Positions 6,989 through 11,440 of a stretch of 33,573 nucleotides of DNA are shown one piece after another. The notes beneath the pieces are model-generated. The model was not told the DNA's origin, did not search any database, and saw only the letters and a program-made list of their open reading frames with translations. Positions within the stretch are counted from its first letter, which is position 1. Each line of letters begins with the position of its first letter. The translations under genes and the position numbers were made by a program. This DNA comes from a virus: positions 1 through 33,573 of IMG/VR virus record IMGVR_UViG_3300020213_000077; one strand, given 5' to 3'.

Positions 6989-6995
6989 GGCGTGA
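6789..6995 (+). pseudogene. Displaced 3' end of the methyltransferase gene
   Basis: In the frame ending at TGA 6993-6995 the sequence reads CLWLKNLPKLTPTNI, then PPGPNRWKERSRTLPGIALAFAGQW. It aligns with CLWLKGLPKLKPTCI and PPGPDRWKRRSRTYPGIARAMAQMW at the end of the intact methyltransferase upstream. It has no start codon of its own. It looks like the original C-terminus, cut off when the HNH element and a replacement C-terminus came in. Its last residues (NAEVRDGGGEA) are encoded by hairpin A. Confidence 0.8.
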
Positions 6996-7041
6996 TCTCG
7001 CGTGAGGCGTTCCCGCCGTTCTCTGGACCGTCTTGTTCGCG
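6956..7041. other. attC-like hairpin A
   Basis: Left box GCCCAAC and right GTTCGCG flank a stepped stem. CGGCGG/CCGCCG pair, then one unpaired T (7019), CAGAGA/TCTCTG, one unpaired G (7026), GGT/ACC, one unpaired G (7030), AGA/TCT, and AAC/GTT at the ends. The apical loop is about 30 bases. The pseudogene stop lies inside. Hairpins B and C have the same order of 6-bp stems and extrahelical bases. This is the secondary structure by which integron attC sites are recognised. Confidence 0.65.
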
Positions 7042-7070
7042 CTCCATTTTCAGCCTCTCGAAAATAAATC
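6960..7070. repeat. Direct repeat, copy 1 (hairpin A plus CGAAAATAAATC)
   Basis: About 110 bp, closely similar to 7886-7994. It runs from the left AAC of hairpin A through the stem and on to CGAAAATAAATC (7059-7070). Both copies encode NAEVRDGGGEA-stop at the end of otherwise unrelated frames. Confidence 0.85.
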
Positions 7071-7086
7071 AAAATACTTTCGATTT

Positions 7087-7119
7087 ACGCTTGACGTTGC
7101 GCTACGTCGAGCGTAGTCT
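7087..7119 (+). promoter_or_regulatory. Sigma70-like promoter with overlapping palindromic operator
   Basis: TTGACG (7091-7096), 17 bases, TAGTCT (7114-7119). An imperfect palindrome ACGCTTGACGT-TGCGCT-ACGTCGAGCGT (one mismatch) covers the -35 box and most of the spacer; its core is GACGT-N6-ACGTC. The same core lies at the promoter at 9620. A repressor bound here would block polymerase. Confidence 0.7.
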
Positions 7120-7165
7120 GTAGGTAGATCGCAGCCCCAGTAAGGCCGCGACTAAACCAAAAAAA

Positions 7166-7462
7166 ATGAACACTACCGAAACGAAAACCGAAACCCCATT
7201 CCGCGGTGAGCACTACGGAGTTTTTTGCAGCGACGGAAACGGCTGGTATGTCGCGGGGGTTGACTCGAGTGGGACGCATCGCCAGCAGCGCGGCACAATG
7301 GAGATTGGGGAGGCAAATAAGCAGGCCCGCCAAATGGAGCAAACTTACACCGCCGCCCTCGCCCGAGGGCCGATCACCGATCAAGACGGCCGCACATGGA
7401 GTGCGGCAGAGATCGCCGATGAAGAAGTGAGCACGATGCCATTCGGCGACAACGAAGACTGA
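7166..7462 (+). CDS. Small acidic protein, module 1 first gene
   Basis: 98 residues, starting at an ATG after an A-rich leader with no Shine-Dalgarno sequence, about 75 bases downstream of the -35 box. The protein is polar and acidic (HYGVFCSDGNGWYVAGVDSSG, then EIADEEVSTMPFGDNED). It resembles in style, though not clearly in sequence, the first gene of the second module at 9693. The leaders of the two genes are homologous (TAGATCG onwards). Small acidic early phage proteins often target host enzymes, but no specific function can be named. Confidence 0.6.
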   Translation: MNTTETKTETPFRGEHYGVFCSDGNGWYVAGVDSSGTHRQQRGTMEIGEANKQARQMEQTYTAALARGPITDQDGRTWSAAEIADEEVSTMPFGDNED

Positions 7463-7626
7463 TGGACGCGAAAGAAATGCAAGCCCGCTCCGCCGAGAAA
7501 CGGTGGGGCGGGCTCACGCCCGAAGAGCGGTCCGAAAAAATGAGTGCGGTTCGAGCGAAGGGTCTAAAAAAGCGCCCGAAAAAGAAGGCGCGTTCCAAGA
7601 GCGCGAACGACCAAGATCAGGTATGA
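7462..7626 (+). CDS. Small basic protein, module 1 (paralogue of 9924 gene)
   Basis: 54 residues, coupled to the previous gene by a TGATG overlap. The core RWGGLTPEERSEKMSAVRAKGL is matched by RWEGMTPEQRSREMKRVRKKGL in the 54-residue protein at 9924-10088, and both end in a lysine/arginine-rich tail. The two are therefore paralogues with the same length and the same position as second gene of a module. The short helical core with a basic tail suggests nucleic-acid binding. Function unknown. Confidence 0.65.
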   Translation: MDAKEMQARSAEKRWGGLTPEERSEKMSAVRAKGLKKRPKKKARSKSANDQDQV

Positions 7627-7862
7627 CTCCCGCGCCGCTGACTCCAAATCCAGATGCCGCTCCACCGCGGGAGTCATTACCTGCATCGCCGGGTTCGGGG
7701 ATTCCTGCGCCCGACCCAACGCGCGAAGCGCCTGCCTTTGATGCCCGTGCGCTGCACCTCGAACTGTGCCGAGAATGGGGGCGCAAGAACATCGGACGCG
7801 AGCTGACGGCGGACGAAATCATCGCGGACTGGAATAGCCGCTCGCCGGAGGATCAATGGTGA
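7623..7862 (+). CDS. Small Pro-rich protein, unknown
   Basis: 79 residues from the ATG overlapping the previous stop. The first 38 residues are proline-rich and disordered (TPAPLTPNPDAAPP onwards). The rest is a small helical unit (DARALHLELCREWGRKNIGRELTADEIIADWNSRS) that could be a protein-interaction domain. It is the last full gene of module 1 and stops about 20 bases before hairpin B. Confidence 0.5.
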   Translation: MTPAPLTPNPDAAPPRESLPASPGSGIPAPDPTREAPAFDARALHLELCREWGRKNIGRELTADEIIADWNSRSPEDQW

Positions 7863-7881
7863 AAACAGAAGCGCAGGATTC

Positions 7882-7968
7882 CCCGAACGCCGAGGTCAGA
7901 GACGGCGGAGGTGAGGCGTGATCTCGCGAGAGGCGTTGCCCGCCGTTCTCTGCACCGTCTTGTTCTGG
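7882..7968. other. attC-like hairpin B
   Basis: Left CCCGAAC and right GTTCTGG. Stems in order from the loop: CGGCGG/CCGCCG, unpaired T (7946), CAGAGA/TCTCTG, unpaired C (7953), GGT/ACC, unpaired G (7957), GA/TC, then AAC/GTT. Same architecture as A with changed bases at the unpaired positions. A short frame (7856-7921) ends inside with NAEVRDGGGEA. Confidence 0.65.
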
Positions 7969-7994
7969 CCCGTTTCGACGCTCGAAAATAAATC
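7886..7994. repeat. Direct repeat, copy 2 (hairpin B plus CGAAAATAAATC)
   Basis: Second copy of the roughly 110-bp repeat at 6960-7070, again ending in CGAAAATAAATC (7983-7994). A candidate -35 box TTGCAT (8017) follows, 76 bases before the next start codon. That spacing is close to the two better promoters at 7091 and 9620, but no good -10 box is visible. Confidence 0.85.
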
Positions 7995-8092
7995 GTAAAA
8001 AAGCCGAAAATAGTTCTTGCATCCATCCGTAAAGAAGACGAGACTGCATGTGTCGAAGGAATTAACCGGAGACGCAAAAAGGAAATTCAAAA

Positions 8093-8308
8093 ATGAAAAT
8101 CGAAACCACCAACTACGTAGCCACGGGAAACGAAACCCCAGCCATGCGGAAAGCCCGCGAGAGAGAACAATACTGGGCTGAACAGCGCAACCAAGCGACC
8201 ACCGAAAACGAACTAAACCATGCTCGCAAAATGGAAATCAAGGCGGCACGGGCATGGTCCGCGGCCGAGGAGTCTCGCTGCGAAATAATCGCGGCACTGG
8301 ACCGCTGA
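8093..8308 (+). CDS. Small charged coiled-coil protein, unknown
   Basis: 71 residues, mostly one charged helix (AMRKAREREQYWAEQRNQATTENELNHARKMEIKAARAWSAAEES) that should form a coiled coil. It follows an A-rich leader with no Shine-Dalgarno sequence. First gene after hairpin B and its CGAAAATAAATC element. Function unknown. Confidence 0.55.
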   Translation: MKIETTNYVATGNETPAMRKAREREQYWAEQRNQATTENELNHARKMEIKAARAWSAAEESRCEIIAALDR

Positions 8309-8332
8309 ACCCAACCCCAAACAAACAACCAA

Positions 8333-8545
8333 ATGAAAATCCAAAACACCGCAGCAGCCGAATGGGCGAAAAAAGAAGTCGCCAACGACCCAGATGGGAA
8401 TCGCGAAAGCGACCTGGCCGAATTGGAGTCGGCATACGAGGCGATCTTCGGGGAGCGTTTCCCGGCCGAGTCGGGTCGCGAGGAAGATGCCGAACCTCGG
8501 GGATACTCGATGTGGTCAGACATCCGCTCGGCTCTGGACATCTGA
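8333..8545 (+). CDS. Small acidic protein, unknown
   Basis: 70 residues from an ATG behind an A/C-rich leader (CAAACAACCAA). Acidic and helical (AAAEWAKKEVANDPDGNRESDLAELESAYEAIFGERF), ending GYSMWSDIRSALDI. One base separates its stop from the HTH gene that follows. No family recognised. Confidence 0.5.
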   Translation: MKIQNTAAAEWAKKEVANDPDGNRESDLAELESAYEAIFGERFPAESGREEDAEPRGYSMWSDIRSALDI

Positions 8546-8546
8546 C

Positions 8547-8768
8547 ATGGATTTCGCCAAGCAACTCAAGTCGGCACGCCAGCGCCTCGGCCTAACACAG
8601 TCCGAGGCGGCTCTCGTGGTCGATATGTCCGCCGAATGGGTGAGCAAGTGCGAGCGCGGACTCACGATCCCGCCGGGGATCTCGCAAGAAGGGGCGCTGG
8701 AAAGGCTCCGCGCCGCCAAAAAGCGCGGAACTCGCAAGGGCCAGAACGACCAAGGTGACTCACGATGA
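8547..8768 (+). CDS. XRE-family HTH regulator
   Basis: 73 residues. Residues 1-55 read MDFAKQLKSARQRLGLTQSEAALVVDMSAEWVSKCERGLTIPP. This is the lambda Cro/CI-type helix-turn-helix: LGLTQ, then the positioning helix, then the recognition helix ending in ERG. A basic tail follows. It is a candidate for the repressor acting at the GACGT-N6-ACGTC operators on either side, but that link is inference. The stop overlaps the next ATG. Confidence 0.75.
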   Translation: MDFAKQLKSARQRLGLTQSEAALVVDMSAEWVSKCERGLTIPPGISQEGALERLRAAKKRGTRKGQNDQGDSR

Positions 8769-9142
8769 CCGCGCCTAAAACCGTCGCCAGCAAATTGGAC
8801 TCCAACGCGGTCATCGTTGAGTCCACCGCCTTGTTCGGCACGTCGTATTGGCGGGCGGACGGGTGGGAAGATATAGAGGCATCCGCGCAGACTGGGGATC
8901 GGATCGAGGGCGACTTCCCCGCTGGAAAAATCTGCGGAACGATCCGGGTCCGAAATGGAGTTTTCGAGCGCAAACCGATCCGGGCAGTCTATGTGCGAAA
9001 GGACGGAGCAAACTACGAATGGCCGCTGGAATACTTCGCGACCCTCGCCCGGACGGTGACTCGTCTGCTGAACGCCATGATGAGGAACGGTCAGGAGCCG
9101 TCCTCAGACTCACCCAACAAATCGGACGCTCACGGCTCCTGA
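8765..9142 (+). CDS. Unknown protein ending inside hairpin D
   Basis: 125 residues from the ATG overlapping the HTH stop. The body looks like a small beta-rich domain (VIVESTALFGTSYWRADGWEDIEAS, IRVRNGVFERKPIRAVYVRKDGANYEWPLEYFATLARTVTRLL). The last 22 residues (MRNGQEPSSDSPNKSDAHGS) are polar and encoded entirely by the hairpin, so the native domain probably ends near LLNAM. Function unknown. Confidence 0.5.
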   Translation: MTAPKTVASKLDSNAVIVESTALFGTSYWRADGWEDIEASAQTGDRIEGDFPAGKICGTIRVRNGVFERKPIRAVYVRKDGANYEWPLEYFATLARTVTRLLNAMMRNGQEPSSDSPNKSDAHGS

Positions 9143-9167
9143 CCGTTTGCTCCATCAAATGTTAGAC
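9067..9167. other. attC-like hairpin D (weaker)
   Basis: A perfect 16-bp stem pairs 9086-9101 (AACGGTCAGGAGCCGT) with 9132-9147. Outside it, AG/CT, GATG/CATC and AAC (9071)/GTT (9161) can pair with short bulges. The right end GTTAGAC is a standard core-site heptamer (GTTRRRY). The stop codon of the upstream gene lies in the right arm. The inner architecture differs from A-C. Confidence 0.4.
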
Positions 9168-9178
9168 CTCATTAAATT

Positions 9179-9415
9179 ATGGACCCTACACTGAAACCAA
9201 TAACAGAACCGAAACCAAGCACCGAAATCCGCGAGAAAATCCTAGCAATCCTAGACGGAAAATGTAGCGCATTCTGGAGCGATTTTTACCACGCGCTAAT
9301 CCCCCCGCACGGGGCTGAAGAAGTGGGGATCGCCCTCAACAGTCTCGTCGTGGATCGGACACTCCGAATGAAGGAAGACGAATCGGAGCATGACTGGGAA
9401 TACCGCCGGGTCTAA
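9179..9415 (+). CDS. Single-gene cassette protein, unknown
   Basis: 78 residues. It starts 12 bases after GTTAGAC, and its TAA stop lies inside GTCTAAC, the left box of hairpin C. The two boxes are perfectly complementary, which is the textbook relation for the ends of one gene cassette. The protein (IREKILAILDGKCSAFWSDFYHALIPPHGAEEVGIALNSLVVDRTLRM) reads like a small winged-helix fold, in which EEVGIALNSLVVDRTLR would be recognition helix and wing. Function unknown. Confidence 0.6.
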   Translation: MDPTLKPITEPKPSTEIREKILAILDGKCSAFWSDFYHALIPPHGAEEVGIALNSLVVDRTLRMKEDESEHDWEYRRV

Positions 9416-9535
9416 CGCAGCCTTCAGCGATGGCTTTGGAGGCCGCGCGTGAATCGTAGGACCGAGCTGTCGCGCGTCTGCGGAGCGCCGCGCGAAGAGC
9501 GGCGCGAAGCCATTCGCTGCAAGGCTTTGTTCGGC
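9410..9535. other. attC-like hairpin C (best example)
   Basis: Left GTCTAAC and right GTTCGGC. Stems: TGGCTT/AAGCCA, unpaired T (9513), CAGCGA/TCGCTG, unpaired C (9520), AGCCTT/AAGGCT, two-base spacer, AAC/GTT. Every pair in the three 6-bp stems is Watson-Crick. The long apical part contains more GC-rich pairing (CGCCGCGCG-like). The stop of the 9179 gene lies in the left box. Confidence 0.7.
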
Positions 9536-9619
9536 GCCGCGAATTTACTTGCCGCGCCCTTCGTAGAATTGGAGCGGGGGGCAGGTGCGGAGCATCCGAA
9601 AATAAATCAAACAATCTCG

Positions 9620-9648
9620 TTGACGTGCGCGCACGTCGGGCATATTGT
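9620..9648 (+). promoter_or_regulatory. Sigma70-like promoter with perfect palindromic operator
   Basis: TTGACG (9620-9625), 17 bases, TATTGT (9643-9648). A perfect 16-bp palindrome GACGTGCGCGCACGTC (9622-9637) overlaps the -35 box and spacer. CGAAAATAAATC (9597-9608) lies just upstream and could act as an UP-like element. The leader downstream (9654-9692) is homologous to that at 7125-7165. Confidence 0.75.
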
Positions 9649-9692
9649 CCGTGTAGATCGAGGCGCCAGTAACGCTGAGACGAACCAACAAA

Positions 9693-9923
9693 ATGAGCAC
9701 CAAAATCGAAGAGATCATCGAAGCGAAAAACGAAGCCGGCAAACGCGCCTACCTCTGGCTGCACGACTCTGGCGACTGCATCCTCTGGCCGGACGAAAAA
9801 TCGAGCGTGAACGACAACGGGGCGAACGCAATCGAGCGGTGGCAACTGACGAAAGAGGAAGTCCAGGAACTGGAGGACGCCGATACCGACTCCCCGCGCG
9901 GGCTCATCGACGATCGTGGCTAA
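9693..9923 (+). CDS. Small acidic protein, module 2 first gene
   Basis: 76 residues, acidic (TKIEEIIEAKNEAGKRAYLWLHDSGDCILWPDEKSS, later LTKEEVQELEDADTDSPRGLIDD). It follows a 5' leader homologous to that of the 7166 gene and is transcribed from the TTGACG/TATTGT promoter. The stop abuts the next ATG. Like its counterpart in module 1 it is small and acidic, but no function can be assigned. Confidence 0.6.
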   Translation: MSTKIEEIIEAKNEAGKRAYLWLHDSGDCILWPDEKSSVNDNGANAIERWQLTKEEVQELEDADTDSPRGLIDDRG

Positions 9924-10088
9924 ATGATCTGCCCGCACTGCCGAAAGGAAATCGAGACGCAGCAGAATCGCGCTGCTGCGTCTCGTTGGGAAGGCATGAC
10001 GCCGGAACAACGGTCGCGAGAAATGAAGCGCGTGCGCAAGAAGGGCTTGGTTGGGGCTGGTGGGAAAAAGCGTCGGACGAAGAAGTAG
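9924..10088 (+). CDS. Small zinc-ribbon-like protein, module 2 (paralogue of 7462 gene)
   Basis: 54 residues. It begins MICPHCRKEI, a CxxC knuckle that could be half of a zinc site, then RWEGMTPEQRSREMKRVRKKGL and a KKRRTKK tail. The middle matches the 7462-7626 protein, which lacks the CxxC start. So the pair share a helical core and basic tail while the N-termini have diverged. Possibly a nucleic-acid-binding early protein. Confidence 0.6.
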   Translation: MICPHCRKEIETQQNRAAASRWEGMTPEQRSREMKRVRKKGLVGAGGKKRRTKK

Positions 10089-10092
10089 CTCA

Positions 10093-10104
10093 GGCGCCGA
10101 ACAA
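10093..10104. repeat. 12-bp inverted copy of the right end of hairpin C
   Basis: GGCGCCGAACAA is the exact reverse complement of TTGTTCGGCGCC at 9527-9538. The pair brackets module 2 as a cassette-like unit. I could not find a complete hairpin attached to this copy. Confidence 0.6.
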
Positions 10105-10149
10105 GCAGATATACCAATCGGGGCGGCTGCCTGATCAGAGAAAAATCCC

Positions 10150-10398
10150 ATGAGCTACGAGACGAGAAAGATCAAAGCTGCCCGGGAGCGGGGTCGGCGG
10201 ATGGCAACCCGCCGATGGGAGTTGGACCGGGCGCGTCGTGCTCGGTGGGCAGCTGCGGAGCCGGTGTTTTCTGCGCGCACTATCGTGCGGCGGGTAGTGG
10301 TGATCGACCGCGAAACGGTCGTGCGCGAGGTGACGATTTTTGCCGACGACTCTTTGCGGGACGCCCGCCGGAAAATCCGGCGCGTGTTGGGGAGCTAA
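10150..10398 (+). CDS. Small arginine-rich protein, unknown
   Basis: 82 residues. The first half is extremely basic (RKIKAARERGRRMATRRWELDRARRARW). The second half looks like a small alpha/beta unit (TIVRRVVVIDRETVVREVTIFADDSLRDARRKIRRVL). It lies 7 bases before the primase-like gene and is probably co-transcribed, so a replication accessory or DNA-binding role is plausible. Family not recognised. Confidence 0.5.
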   Translation: MSYETRKIKAARERGRRMATRRWELDRARRARWAAAEPVFSARTIVRRVVVIDRETVVREVTIFADDSLRDARRKIRRVLGS

Positions 10399-10405
10399 AA
10401 AAATC

Positions 10406-11440
10406 ATGTCGCGGCAGAGAATCGCAGAAGAGCTACTGGGAACGCGCGTGGACGAAAATGGGTTTTCCGCTTGCCCGGGCGCGCACCTACACTCGCGCCC
10501 GGGCGGGAAAAGGGATTTCCAGGTGCTTTTGGATGGCGCGCCAACGGCCTTTTGTTTTCACTCGTCCTGCTCCGCGACTGTCGCGCTTTTTAACGCGGAA
10601 TTGCGGCGGCGGATCCGACAGCATGAGGGCGGCGCACAAGTGGAGGTGGACGCGCGGTGGAAGAGTCGCCCCCCGCCCCGGGCGGCACAGGCAGCCAAGC
10701 GCCCGGAGGTAGACATGGATCGGGTTCGGCGGGTGGCTGCGAAATCGTCAGTCCCTGCGGATTGGATCGGCTGGCTCGCGGCGCGGTCGCCGCTCCCGGT
10801 GGCGGGCGTAACTAGTGGGCGGTTTCTCGACTCGGTCTATGCCCGCGGGGAGAAAGTTCTGGTGTTCACTCGACAGTTTTCTCAGGGCGATTATCTGCAC
10901 TGGGTCGGCGCTGGGACGTTCCGGCTGTCACCGGACGTGCGAGTAAGGGCGCGCAGGGAGGATATGCCTGCCGGCGGTCCGGAGGGGGTGTGGTTTTTGG
11001 CCCAGCCCGTCAGTGGGACGTGGGAGATCAATGCCCGGTTCCGCAATCCTGACGGTTCTCCGCGGCTCTCGCGACGATCGGAGGAGGCGGTGACCGCGTT
11101 TCGTTTTGCTGTGCTGGAGTCGGATTCGCTTCCGCCTGATATATGGATCCGTGTGCTGGCGCAGGTGGCGCTGCCCATAGCGGCCATATACTCGAGCGGC
11201 GGCAGGTCGATCCACGCTTTGGTTCGGATCGACGCGGCGAGCAAAGCGCAATGGGATGCCTACAAAGCAAAAGCACTGGTCCCGCTGATGTGCGTGCTGG
11301 GTGCTGACCCCGCGGCGCTGACGGCAGTGCGATTGACTCGTCTTCCGGCGTGCCAGCGTGGGGACCGCACCCAAGAACTTTTCTATCTCGCTCCCTCCCC
11401 CGGCTGGGTTGCCCTCGAATCGATGATCCCCCACGTATGA
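10406..11440 (+). CDS. Primase-like replication protein
   Basis: 344 residues. The N-terminus carries a CHC-type zinc-binding pattern (FSACPGAHLHS, then AFCFHSSC), as in the DNA-recognition domain of phage and plasmid primases. The C-terminal half has a primase-like core ending GGRSIHALVRIDAAS, then LGADPAALTAVRLTRLPACQRG and QELFYL; this block is common in RepB/primase-type proteins of mobile elements. It should make RNA primers at the origin downstream. It overlaps the helicase gene by ATGA, as expected for a primase-helicase pair. The catalytic acidic residues could not be placed with confidence. Confidence 0.65.
   Translation: MSRQRIAEELLGTRVDENGFSACPGAHLHSRPGGKRDFQVLLDGAPTAFCFHSSCSATVALFNAELRRRIRQHEGGAQVEVDARWKSRPPPRAAQAAKRPEVDMDRVRRVAAKSSVPADWIGWLAARSPLPVAGVTSGRFLDSVYARGEKVLVFTRQFSQGDYLHWVGAGTFRLSPDVRVRARREDMPAGGPEGVWFLAQPVSGTWEINARFRNPDGSPRLSRRSEEAVTAFRFAVLESDSLPPDIWIRVLAQVALPIAAIYSSGGRSIHALVRIDAASKAQWDAYKAKALVPLMCVLGADPAALTAVRLTRLPACQRGDRTQELFYLAPSPGWVALESMIPHV

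Noticed and set aside
9336-10151. Long open frame on the minus strand (271 codons)
   Set aside because: It runs antisense to two well-supported small genes with their own promoter, covers hairpin C and its stems, and its translation is arginine/alanine/leucine-rich as expected for the opposite strand of GC-rich DNA. The same applies to the other long minus-strand frames at 11928-12623, 16452-17327, 21662-22381 and 30312-31142.
10093-10230. A complete sixth attC-like hairpin after module 2
   Set aside because: GGCGCCGAAC matches the expected box, but no partner arm at a symmetric distance from a GTT could be found; partial GC-rich pairing with 10203-10218 is asymmetric and may be chance.
10215-10712. 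Overlapping 165-codon frame across the primase start
   Set aside because: It lies out of frame over the end of one well-supported gene and the zinc-binding region of the primase-like gene, and its translation is arginine/glycine-rich low complexity.
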